From NCBI GenBank assembly GCA_026125925.1, contig JAHCKF010000221.1, forward strand, positions 1 to 6,142: 6,142 nucleotides of DNA. The letters are read 5' to 3'. Under the pieces are notes generated by a model. It saw nothing but the letters and a program-made list of their open reading frames with translations. It was not told the DNA's origin and ran no database searches. The stretch comes from Pseudolabrys sp. (lineage in GTDB: Bacteria; Pseudomonadota; Alphaproteobacteria; Rhizobiales; Xanthobacteraceae). The position numbers were made by a program, and so were the translations under genes. Each line of letters starts with the position of its first letter. Within the stretch, counting starts at the first letter, position 1. This document shows positions 1 to 4,624 of this stretch, piece after piece.

Positions 1-355
1 GCCACAGCTGATGCATATAGACGCCGATGGCCGAGATGAAGAAGCCGCCGGCCCAGCACAGCGCGGCGGTGAACATCGCCTTGCGCGGGCCGCCTTCCTC
101 GACCCAGCGGCCGAACACCGCCGACGAGATGCCGAGGAAGAGGATGGCGATGGAAAAGATCCAGCCGAGCTGCGTCAGCTTCCAGTCTTCGGGCGTCGAT
201 TGCGTGATGCCGAGCAGTTTGCTCATCGGCAGGTTGAACACGCTGAAGGCGTAAGCCTGGCCGATACAGAGATGCACGCATAGCGCGGCAGGGGGCACCA
301 GCCACCGGCTGAAGCCGGGTCCTGCAACTGTATGACTGCGATCGAGAAAGCTCAT
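1..355 (-). CDS. MFS transporter, oxalate/formate antiporter (OFA) type, N-terminal part
   Basis: This is the N-terminal 118 codons of a major facilitator superfamily permease that runs off the left edge. The ATG at 355-353 follows a good ribosome binding site (GGGGAG at 370-365, nine bases away). The protein starts MSFLDRSHTVAG. A first membrane helix at about residues 19-40 contains GQAYAFSVFNLPM, a pattern typical of OFA-family (OxlT-like) carriers. A second helix covers about 62-82. It is followed by the MFS signature loop (G82-R-W, then GGPRK at 88-92) and a third helix from about 94. Family members exchange oxalate or related carboxylates for formate across the inner membrane. The upstream LysR gene on the same strand resembles regulators of formate dehydrogenase loci, which fits a formate/oxalate role. 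The MFS class is certain; the substrate is inferred from family resemblance and context. Confidence 0.85.
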   Translation of the reverse strand, partial: MSFLDRSHTVAGPGFSRWLVPPAALCVHLCIGQAYAFSVFNLPMSKLLGITQSTPEDWKLTQLGWIFSIAILFLGISSAVFGRWVEEGGPRKAMFTAALCWAGGFFISAIGVYMHQLW

Positions 356-467
356 TGTGCGAAACTCCCCATGTGCGATGCGATTTGCGTTTTTTGTTTT
401 CTGACAGATCGCGGGGAAGCCACGTCGCCCCCAACGCCTGCCTTTTTAAACAGTGCGGAGAGGCCAC

Positions 468-486
468 ATCTGAATCAAATTCAGAT
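468..486. promoter_or_regulatory. 19-bp palindrome, candidate LysR-type box
   Basis: ATCTGAAT and ATTCAGAT flank a three-base centre (CAA), giving a perfect inverted repeat. It contains the LysR-family T-N11-A pattern (T471 to A483). A further ATCTGAA half-site lies at 545-551 in direct orientation. The palindrome is 113 bp upstream of the transporter start, in the gap between the LysR gene and its probable target, so it is a plausible binding site for that LysR protein. Binding by another palindrome-binding regulator is also possible. Confidence 0.45.
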
Positions 487-511
487 TTTCAATCACGCCA
501 TAGGAAGATGA

Positions 512-544
512 CATGCCGCAGGCGCGAAGAAACCGCGCGGCATG
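512..544. repeat. Imperfect hairpin in transporter leader
   Basis: CATGCCGC (512-519) is the exact reverse complement of GCGGCATG (537-544). The 17 bases between contain a further GCG/CGC pairing (522-524 with 534-536). It has no T-run and does not look like a terminator. If transcription starts at the promoter near 602-630, this hairpin falls in the untranslated leader of the transporter mRNA. Its function is unknown. Confidence 0.4.
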
Positions 545-601
545 ATCTGAAATTTGTTTGTTGCTTGTCTGCGTAAATGCCGCAAGGAGCAGCTGGAGAT
601 A

Positions 602-630
602 TTTATATCGTAATACGACTAAAGGCGCAA
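602..630 (-). promoter_or_regulatory. Candidate sigma-70 promoter for the transporter, with palindrome in spacer
   Basis: On the minus strand, TTGCGC (630-625) is followed after 17 bases by TATAAA (607-602), a five-of-six -10 match. An 11-bp palindrome, TCGTA-A-TACGA (608-618), fills the spacer against the -10 and could be an operator. Transcription from here would give a leader of about 240 nt before the transporter ATG. The -35 half overlaps the hairpin that may end the LysR message. This is a motif reading only. Confidence 0.35.
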
Positions 631-637
631 CTGCGCC
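624..637 (-). terminator. Weak hairpin terminator after the LysR gene
   Basis: GGCGCA and TGCGCC flank a two-base centre, 15 bp past the LysR stop codon. On the minus strand the stem is followed by only TTTA, so termination would be inefficient and read-through into the transporter gene is possible. Confidence 0.35.
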
Positions 638-651
638 GTGAAGCGATTGTT

Positions 652-1545
652 CTAGCTTGGTAACGACGGCGTGATTCGGCGGGCCTCGGCGACCAGCGCG
701 GCGGTCGTCGGCGTCATCGGTTCGCGTTGCGGCACGACGAGACCGATGGTTTGCACTGCATCAGGTTGCACAATCGGGATGGCCCGGATCGGCTCCGTGA
801 GCCCCAGGGTTTGCGCAATTTTTTCCGGCATCACGCTCGCCCAGCGCCCGGTGCGGACGTGGCTGAACAGCAAAATCATCGAATCCGACTCCAAGGTCGG
901 CCGCGATTCGCCGCCGGCGCTCTTGAGCAGACGGTTGATGATGCGCCGGTTCTGCATGTCCGGAGTGAGCAGGCAGAGCGGCACCTGGCTCACTTCGGCC
1001 CAGGTGACGCTTTCGCGGTCGCCGAGTGGCGCGTCGGCCGAGGTCACCAGCCGATAATGCTCCTGATAGAGCGGCACGATGCTGACGCGGCCGATCGGTT
1101 CGTTGCCGATATAGGTGATGCCGGCGTCGATTTCGAGGTTCTCCAGCAGTTCGAGGATTTCCAGCGAGGTGCGGGAGTAGATGGTGAACTGAACATTCGG
1201 ATGCTTGTCGCGATAGGGTGTCGTGATTTGCGCGACCATGGCCAGAGCGGTCGGGATCGCGGCGATGCGCAGCCGGCCGGTCAGGCCGTGGCGCAGCGCG
1301 CTGATGTCCTCGCGCATCGCCCGGCTGTCGCCGACGATGCGCCGCGCCCATTCGAGCACGCGTTCGCCTTCGGGGGTAAAGCCCTGGAAGCGCGAGCCGC
1401 GCTTGACCAGAAGGACGCCCATCTGTTCTTCGAGGTGCTTTACCCCGGCCGACAAGGTCGGCTGGGTCACCCCACAGGCATCGGCGGCCCGGCCGAAATG
1501 CTTTTCGCGGGCCAGGGCCAGCAGGAATTCTAGTTTGTCGATCAC
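652..1545 (-). CDS. LysR-family transcriptional regulator, resembling fds (formate dehydrogenase) regulators
   Basis: This 297-residue protein has the usual LysR length and layout. An N-terminal winged helix-turn-helix covers about residues 3-60 (FGRAADACGVTQPTLSAGVK, then LVKRGSRFQGFTPEGERVL). A linker helix follows, then a periplasmic-binding-protein-like effector domain from about 91 to 290. Such proteins bind DNA as tetramers and switch target promoters on a small-molecule signal. Stretches such as IAAIPTALAMVA, LCLLTPDMQNRR and HVRTGRWASVMP recall LysR proteins next to fds NAD-dependent formate dehydrogenase genes; this is from memory and untested. The start is a GTG at 1545-1543 with a weak GGGG site upstream, and gives the canonical LysR N-terminus. 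The next gene on the same strand, 296 bp away, is the OFA-type transporter, its likely target. A T-N11-A palindrome upstream (1632-1648) suggests autoregulation. Confidence 0.93.
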   Translation of the reverse strand: MIDKLEFLLALAREKHFGRAADACGVTQPTLSAGVKHLEEQMGVLLVKRGSRFQGFTPEGERVLEWARRIVGDSRAMREDISALRHGLTGRLRIAAIPTALAMVAQITTPYRDKHPNVQFTIYSRTSLEILELLENLEIDAGITYIGNEPIGRVSIVPLYQEHYRLVTSADAPLGDRESVTWAEVSQVPLCLLTPDMQNRRIINRLLKSAGGESRPTLESDSMILLFSHVRTGRWASVMPEKIAQTLGLTEPIRAIPIVQPDAVQTIGLVVPQREPMTPTTAALVAEARRITPSLPS

Positions 1546-1576
1546 GGTGTTCGCCCCGTCAAATCAGCAACTTACG

Positions 1577-1582
1577 ATAATA
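1577..1582 (-). promoter_or_regulatory. Possible -10 element of the LysR gene
   Basis: TATTAT on the minus strand (1582-1577) matches the -10 consensus at five of six positions and lies 32 bp upstream of the GTG start. No convincing -35 is seen 16-18 bases upstream, as is common at LysR-controlled promoters. Confidence 0.25.
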
Positions 1583-1631
1583 CCCGAGCCCTCCGGCTGA
1601 TAGGGAATTTTCGTTCAAGTATCGCCAATTT

Positions 1632-1648
1632 GATAGCTAACTTCTATC
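1632..1648. promoter_or_regulatory. LysR-type box ATAG-N7-CTAT upstream of the LysR gene
   Basis: GATAG (1632-1636) and CTATC (1644-1648) form a five-base inverted repeat across seven bases. This is the ATAG-N7-CTAT form of the LysR T-N11-A motif (T1634 to A1646), familiar from OxyR-like sites. A second GATAG occurs at 1599-1603, 33 bp away or about three helical turns, as expected for the paired sites of a LysR tetramer. It lies 87 bp upstream of the LysR start, where autoregulatory sites are usual. Confidence 0.5.
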
Positions 1649-1655
1649 GCGGTGC

Positions 1656-1687
1656 AAAAAAGAAAGCCCCGCGGAGCAGGGCTTTTT
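1656..1687 (-). terminator. Strong intrinsic terminator of the small-gene cluster
   Basis: AAAGCCC (1663-1669) pairs with GGGCTTT (1679-1685) across a nine-base loop. On the minus strand the stem is followed by C and six T residues (1661-1656), about 40 bp past the stop of the Pro/Gln-rich gene. The plus strand also has a short T-run (1683-1687), so it may work in both directions. It separates the small-gene cluster from the LysR promoter region. Confidence 0.85.
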
Positions 1688-1727
1688 CAGGCGCCAGAAT
1701 TCGGGGTCCGGGGAATGCGGGCGGCCC

Positions 1728-1955
1728 TCAGCCCATACGGCGCGAGCGCGCCAGGATGCTCTGGTAGGAGGGGGCCGGCGGGCGCTTCGGTTCCTGCGGT
1801 TGCTGCGGCTGCTGCGGCTTACCCGCCTGCGCCTGCGCGGGCGCCGCGAGAACGGCGGCGAGGCGTTCGTTGAACGCCTTGTCCTGTTCTTTCTTGGCAG
1901 CGTTGAATTTATCGAGGGCGGCGTCGATGTCGCCGTTGATCGGAATACGGATCAC
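1728..1955 (-). CDS. Small hypothetical protein with Pro/Gln-rich linker
   Basis: I do not recognise a named family. From the GTG at 1955 the product is 75 residues: an N-terminal segment of about 30 residues (VIRIPINGDIDAALDKFNAAK onward) predicted as a strand then a charged helix; a low-complexity linker with PQQPQQPQEP at about residues 46-55; and a basic tail (SILARSRRMG). It has no signal peptide or membrane helix, so it should be cytoplasmic. I chose this GTG because GAGGTGGGAG lies just upstream (1973-1964). In-frame alternatives are ATG at 1988 and GTG at 2000, with a stop immediately before the latter. Strong G/C at third codon positions and the terminator at 1656-1687 support a real gene. 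It is the last of four small genes on this strand. Function is unknown. Confidence 0.6.
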   Translation of the reverse strand: MIRIPINGDIDAALDKFNAAKKEQDKAFNERLAAVLAAPAQAQAGKPQQPQQPQEPKRPPAPSYQSILARSRRMG

Positions 1956-2037
1956 TTGCAGGTCTCCCACCTCTCTCCAGCGCGGCATGTTGCGCAGCAC
2001 GCCCTAACAATCGGCGGCGGCGAGCAGGACAAGTTGA

Positions 2038-2057
2038 GCGATGCTATTAACCATCGC
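2038..2057. repeat. Short inverted repeat between two small genes
   Basis: GCGATG (2038-2043) and CATCGC (2052-2057) flank an eight-base loop, 31 bp past the stop of the upstream membrane protein gene. There is no T-run, so it is not a convincing terminator; it could protect an mRNA end or be chance. Confidence 0.25.
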
Positions 2058-2087
2058 GGCGGCGGCTATCGACGAGGATGGGGCAAG

Positions 2088-2435
2088 TTAGTGCAGGGTG
2101 ACGCCGGGGTCTTCCACCAGGCGCAGGCGCATTGCATCGATCAAAGCGCGTCGGCGATCTTCGAGCGCCCGCAATTGCCCGTCTAACTCTTCACGCGTCG
2201 TCTTGTTGGAGCCGAGCAGCACCACGCCGCCCAGCCCCGAGGCCAGCGCGGCGAACAGTGCGGTCGGCGAGAAGGGCAGAAGCGTAACGAGCATAAGCGC
2301 CAGCCACAGCACGCCGCCGCCGATGGCGATCTGCGCCGCCATCGCGATCTTGTCGCAGCGCGCGAGCGACTGATGCAGCTCTTCGATGCGTTCTTCCAGC
2401 CGGGCGATGTCGGAGTGGGCGAGGTCGTCGTTCAT
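2088..2435 (-). CDS. Small membrane protein with coiled-coil flanks, function unknown
   Basis: The 115-residue product begins MNDDLAHSD. An N-terminal charged, heptad-like helix (about residues 8-30, IARLEERIEELHQSLARCDK) is followed by a hydrophobic block at about 31-77 that makes two membrane helices. These are joined by a short turn around LLPFSPTA. A second charged helix follows (about 80-105, REELDGQLRALEDRRRALIDAM). Both ends probably face the same side, most likely the cytoplasm. A GTG at 2462 would add nine residues, but the ATG at 2435 gives a cleaner N-terminus; neither has a strong ribosome binding site. It starts 39 bp after the DUF3297 gene stops, so the two are probably co-transcribed. 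I cannot assign a function. Confidence 0.7.
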   Translation of the reverse strand: MNDDLAHSDIARLEERIEELHQSLARCDKIAMAAQIAIGGGVLWLALMLVTLLPFSPTALFAALASGLGGVVLLGSNKTTREELDGQLRALEDRRRALIDAMRLRLVEDPGVTLH

Positions 2436-2474
2436 GCGCTGCCGACTGCAAGTCGCCGTCACACCGGCGGACGA

Positions 2475-2753
2475 TCAATCCGGCGTCTTGTTGCGGAAAT
2501 AGGGCTCGACGGTGCCGGTCAGCTTGATGGTCAGGGGATTGCCGTAACGGTCGAGCGCCTTGCCGGCCGCGACGCGGACCCAGCCCTCGCTGACGCAGTA
2601 TTCCTCGACGTTGGTTTTCTCCGCGCCCTTGAAGCGGATGCCGACGTCGCGCGCCAGCACATCGGCATTGAAATAGGGGCTGCGCGGATCGGTCGAGAGA
2701 CGATCCGGTGGCGTGTCGGCGGCTGCGGGTGGAGTTTTGAGTTCGTCGGACAT
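2475..2753 (-). CDS. DUF3297 family protein
   Basis: This 92-residue protein has a Pro/Ala-rich N-terminal arm (about 1-18) and a conserved core, PPDRLSTDPRSPYFNADVL and then GIRFKGAEKTNVEEYCVSEG, followed by WVRVAAGKALDRYGNPL and a TGTVEPYF ending. That wording matches DUF3297, a compact family of about 80-90 residues widespread in Proteobacteria with no established function. It has no signal peptide and is probably cytoplasmic. The ATG at 2753 has an AGAGAAG-like site upstream. It lies 100 bp after the secreted-protein gene and 39 bp before the membrane-protein gene on the same strand, consistent with one transcript. The family call is from recognised motifs. Confidence 0.85.
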   Translation of the reverse strand: MSDELKTPPAAADTPPDRLSTDPRSPYFNADVLARDVGIRFKGAEKTNVEEYCVSEGWVRVAAGKALDRYGNPLTIKLTGTVEPYFRNKTPD

Positions 2754-2853
2754 GGCGGGGCTTCTCTCACACCGGTGATGCTGTTTGCAACCCGGTCCCC
2801 CGCGGGTCCGGAATGCGGCAGCCGTCGGTCCGGCCGAGATCGCTCAGGCGGGC

Positions 2854-3105
2854 TTATTTCTTCTTCTTGGCCGGAGAGGTCTCTGTGCCGCGCATGTTCG
2901 ACCACGGATCGACCGAGATTTCATTCGCGGTCTTGTCGGTGTTCTTGAGCGCGTTGCGATACTGCGCGTCGACCGACTCCGCGATTTTCGCGTTCGCCTT
3001 TTCCTCGTCCGACATGGCGCTGAACGGCTTGCGTCCGTTCTGCGCAAAAACCGGCTGGACCAGCAAACCAGCCAGCGCCAGGGCTGAAATCAAGAGCCTG
3101 ATCAC
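2854..3105 (-). CDS. Small secreted protein with DPW motif, function unknown
   Basis: The 83-residue product has a clear Sec signal peptide: MIRLL, a hydrophobic core to about residue 18, and likely cleavage after VFA (residues 19-21). The mature part of about 62 residues is charged and contains DAQYRNALKNTDKT and DPWSNMRG, then a lysine-rich end (AKKKK). Small exported proteins with a Y-x-x-A-L-K segment and a DPW-x-x-x-R end are common in rhizobial genomes but have no known role. The start is a GTG at 3105 with a strong AGGAGA site seven bases upstream. It is the first of four small genes on this strand, and a candidate promoter lies at 3185-3213. Confidence 0.75.
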   Translation of the reverse strand: MIRLLISALALAGLLVQPVFAQNGRKPFSAMSDEEKANAKIAESVDAQYRNALKNTDKTANEISVDPWSNMRGTETSPAKKKK

Positions 3106-3184
3106 GATCTTGTCTCCTGCGGCGTTCCCGGTAGGCCGTCGCCTTGCGCGGCCTTCTGCTCGCTCTTTGCGATGAGTTTAAGGC

Positions 3185-3213
3185 AGGCTAACACGCCGGT
3201 CGTCCCGGCTCAA
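3185..3213 (-). promoter_or_regulatory. Candidate promoter of the small-gene cluster
   Basis: On the minus strand TTGAGC (3213-3208) and TAGCCT (3190-3185) are exactly 17 bases apart, giving a leader of about 70 nt before the GTG at 3105. Both hexamers are only partial matches, which is usual in this group. Confidence 0.4.
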
Positions 3214-3255
3214 TCTCATGAAATCCTTGAACAAATTGCCGCACTTGCGCGGTGC

Positions 3256-3630
3256 TCAGGTGAGGCTGCGCACCAAGGCCAGGCCGGCGAACAGCGCCGC
3301 GATCGAGACCACGACCGAGACGAGCACATAAAAGGCCGCCATGGCGACCTCGCCGCGTTCGTACAGCACGGCGACATCGAGCGAAAAGGTCGAAAAGGTG
3401 GTGAAGCCGCCGAGGATGCCGGTGGTCAGGAAGAATCGCCAATGCTGGGGCATCTCGACCTTGAAGGCGAAATAGGCGGTCAGCAGCCCCATCACCAAGG
3501 AGCCGACGACATTCACCGTCAGTGTCCCGTACGGGAACGAGGTTCCGAACATACGAGCCGCGGCAATATTGACGCCATGGCGTAGGGCTGCGCCGATGCC
3601 GCCGCCGAGAAAAACAATCAGATAAAGCAT
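3256..3630 (-). CDS. crcB: Fluoride channel FluC/CrcB
   Basis: The 124-residue protein is the usual length for a Fluc fluoride channel, which forms an antiparallel dual-topology dimer in the inner membrane and lets toxic fluoride leave the cell. Four hydrophobic segments are visible (about 1-20, 32-54, 64-90, 97-121). Family motifs are intact: GGGIGAALRH near the N-terminus (residues 9-18), GTLTVNVVGSLVMG (35-48) with the conserved Asn at 40, and GILGGFTTFSTFS (71-83) with the pore Phe-box residues (Phe79, Phe82) and the region forming the central sodium site. I use the ATG at 3630, giving the standard MLYLIVFLGG start; an in-frame ATG at 3741 would run through the riboswitch. A GGGTG site lies about six bases upstream. 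It is single-copy here, unlike genomes with crcB pairs. The fluoride riboswitch upstream confirms the function. Confidence 0.97.
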   Translation of the reverse strand: MLYLIVFLGGGIGAALRHGVNIAAARMFGTSFPYGTLTVNVVGSLVMGLLTAYFAFKVEMPQHWRFFLTTGILGGFTTFSTFSLDVAVLYERGEVAMAAFYVLVSVVVSIAALFAGLALVRSLT

Positions 3631-3649
3631 TGATTTCACCCGCTCTTGG

Positions 3650-3682
3650 GTTTCAGGCGGCAAAAAACCGCCTGAAACGGTT
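3650..3682 (-). terminator. Riboswitch expression platform: terminator-like hairpin overlapping an 11-bp hairpin
   Basis: In the crcB leader, AACCG (3682-3678) pairs with CGGTT (3670-3666), followed by four more T residues: a short intrinsic terminator. Overlapping it is a perfect 11-bp inverted repeat (3650-3660 with 3668-3678) whose seven-base loop holds the T-run, so the two hairpins exclude each other. Together they look like the switching part between aptamer and ATG. Which structure is the ON state cannot be told by eye. Confidence 0.6.
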
Positions 3683-3729
3683 GGATTCCTGCCATCCGCG
3701 GGGCCGTCGCAGCCACGCGTGTTGCATCC

Positions 3730-3780
3730 GGCAGGAGTCATCAGCCATTCCGGCGGTTGTCGGGGGACCCCATCCCCATC
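3730..3780 (-). ncRNA. Fluoride riboswitch (crcB motif) aptamer
   Basis: Read on the minus strand, the first stem-loop is GGGGATGGGGTCCCCC (3777-3762): stem GGGG/CCCC with loop ATGGGGT. Next comes the conserved ACAACCGCC (3761-3753), then a GCC/GGC stem with a GGAAT loop, and the hallmark GGCTGATGACTCCTGCC (3746-3730). The loop segment GGGGUC can form the required pseudoknot with GACUCC (one G-U pair). These are the fixed elements of the crcB RNA motif, which binds fluoride through magnesium ions and turns on fluoride-resistance genes. The aptamer is 100 bp upstream of crcB on the same strand. Its 3' end (TCCTGCC, 3736-3730) is also complementary to GGCAGGA (3693-3687), a possible switching helix. 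Confidence 0.93.
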
Positions 3781-3786
3781 GCGGCG

Positions 3787-3815
3787 AACCTATGGCCGGC
3801 CCGGGGGGCGGTCAA
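3787..3815 (-). promoter_or_regulatory. Candidate crcB promoter
   Basis: On the minus strand TTGACC (3815-3810) is followed after 17 bases by TAGGTT (3792-3787). The predicted start is near 3780, right at the first stem of the fluoride aptamer, exactly where a riboswitch promoter should put it. It lies back to back with the TetR promoter. Confidence 0.55.
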
Positions 3816-3848
3816 CTGCCGCAGCCAGACCTGCGAGACACGTTCAGG

Positions 3849-3860
3849 TGTCAATTGACA
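3849..3860. promoter_or_regulatory. 12-bp palindrome over the -35 of the TetR promoter
   Basis: TGTCAATTGACA is a perfect palindrome whose right half is the -35 TTGACA. It is flanked by direct CAGGTG repeats (3845-3850 and 3859-3864). It may be a second regulator site or simply a by-product of the -35 sequence. Confidence 0.35.
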
Positions 3861-3884
3861 GGTGCATGGCTACCGAGTTATAGA
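3855..3884 (+). promoter_or_regulatory. Sigma-70 promoter of the TetR/RND efflux operon
   Basis: A perfect -35 TTGACA (3855-3860) and a -10 TATAGA (3879-3884) are separated by 18 bases. Transcription would start near 3891-3893, about 100 nt before the TetR ATG. The -10 and start point are covered by the palindromic operator at 3882-3899. Confidence 0.65.
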
Positions 3885-3899
3885 GTGAACGTTCATTCT
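3882..3899. promoter_or_regulatory. TetR-family operator
   Basis: The 18-bp sequence centred on TGAACGTTCA is palindromic except for one base pair (G3885 against T3896). Sites of the form GAATGAACGTTCATTC are typical of TetR-type efflux repressors. It overlaps the -10 and transcription start of the adjacent promoter, so bound repressor would block RNA polymerase. The gene just downstream encodes a TetR protein, making autorepression the simplest reading. Confidence 0.7.
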
Positions 3900-3994
3900 C
3901 ATTATCGTGGCGGCGCCGCGCCCTCGTGCATGCGCCGCCTCAGCGTATCCGGAAATCCGAGCCATCCGGGCGGCGACGCCCGCCGGGAGACGTC

Positions 3995-4624
3995 ATGCGG
4001 CACCCCAACCTGCAGCGGCAATCCGATCGCCGCGCCGAAATTCTGGACGCGGCCGAGCGCTGCTTCGCCCGCGCCGGCTTCCACCGTGCTTCGATGCAGG
4101 ACATCTGCACCGAAGCCGGCATGAGCCCGGGCAATCTGTATCGCTACTTTCCGTCCAAGGAAGCGCTGATCGCCGGCATCTGCGAGCGCAATCGCGCCGA
4201 CGCCGTCGACAGCTTCAATCAGGTCAACGACGCCCCGGACTTCTTCGAGGCGCTCGCGGGTCTCGCGCAATATCACCTCGTCGATCGCACCGACGATGAA
4301 GTGTCGATCTGTGCCGAGATCATGGCCGAGAGCCGCCGCCATCCGGATATCCGCGAGCTTTACCAGACGATCGAAAACGACATTCGCGAGCGCATGGCGG
4401 CGATGCTGCAGAGCGCGGCGGAGCGCGGCGAGATTCGTGCCGACCTCGATGCGCAGGCCGTTGCCGGCCTATTGCTGGCGATCGGGGACGGCATGTCGTG
4501 GCGCCGTTCGGTCGATCCGAAATTCAGCGCCGAAGAGTCGCTGCCACTCATTCTCAACATGGTGCATGGGCTGCTGGCTGTCCCGAAGAAGATGGACGCC
4601 GGCGGCGATGGGGCGAAGTCATGA
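3995..4624 (+). CDS. TetR/AcrR-family transcriptional repressor of the RND efflux operon
   Basis: The 209-residue protein has normal TetR length. The N-terminal DNA-binding domain covers about residues 11-58: RRAEILDAAERCFARAGFHRASM leads into the helix-turn-helix MQDICTEAGMSPGNLYRYF (34-52) and then SKEALI. The rest is an all-helical ligand and dimer domain (about 65-195). Such proteins sit on a palindromic operator and release it when a substrate of the pump binds. The ATG at 3995 is chosen for its GGGAGA site (3985-3990) and the usual N-terminal length; a GTG at 3926 would add 23 arginine- and proline-rich residues. The stop overlaps the adaptor start by four bases (ATGA), so the repressor and pump are on one message. 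The ligand cannot be inferred. Confidence 0.93.
   Translation: MRHPNLQRQSDRRAEILDAAERCFARAGFHRASMQDICTEAGMSPGNLYRYFPSKEALIAGICERNRADAVDSFNQVNDAPDFFEALAGLAQYHLVDRTDDEVSICAEIMAESRRHPDIRELYQTIENDIRERMAAMLQSAAERGEIRADLDAQAVAGLLLAIGDGMSWRRSVDPKFSAEESLPLILNMVHGLLAVPKKMDAGGDGAKS

Noticed and set aside
727..1533. 268-codon open frame on the plus strand opposite the LysR gene
   Set aside because: It is a shadow of the high-GC LysR gene; its translation is rich in His, Arg, Asp and Gln with no recognisable domain.
1728..1955. Resemblance of the small Pro/Gln-rich protein to ribosomal protein bS21
   Set aside because: A short N-terminal strand plus 'D-x-A-L' is shared, but the bS21 REMK and KPS-KR blocks are absent.
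1956..2087. Possible tRNA or small RNA in the gap between the two small genes
   Set aside because: No T-loop GTTCGA-type motif, cloverleaf or independent promoter and terminator is visible on either strand.
3239..3252. Possible terminator after crcB (CCGC/GCGG hairpin)
   Set aside because: The stem is only four base pairs and the following bases (CAATTTGTT) are a poor T-run.
3631..3741. N-terminal extension of crcB to an ATG at 3741
   Set aside because: It would add 37 residues with no CrcB similarity and run through the riboswitch and hairpins; the ATG at 3630 gives the family N-terminus.
3926..3994. Upstream GTG start for the TetR protein
   Set aside because: The extra 23 residues are Arg/Pro-rich and unlike TetR N-termini, while the ATG at 3995 has a good ribosome binding site.
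4498..4620. Upstream start for the adaptor protein inside the TetR gene
   Set aside because: It would bury the membrane anchor behind 41 Arg-rich residues translated out of frame from TetR.
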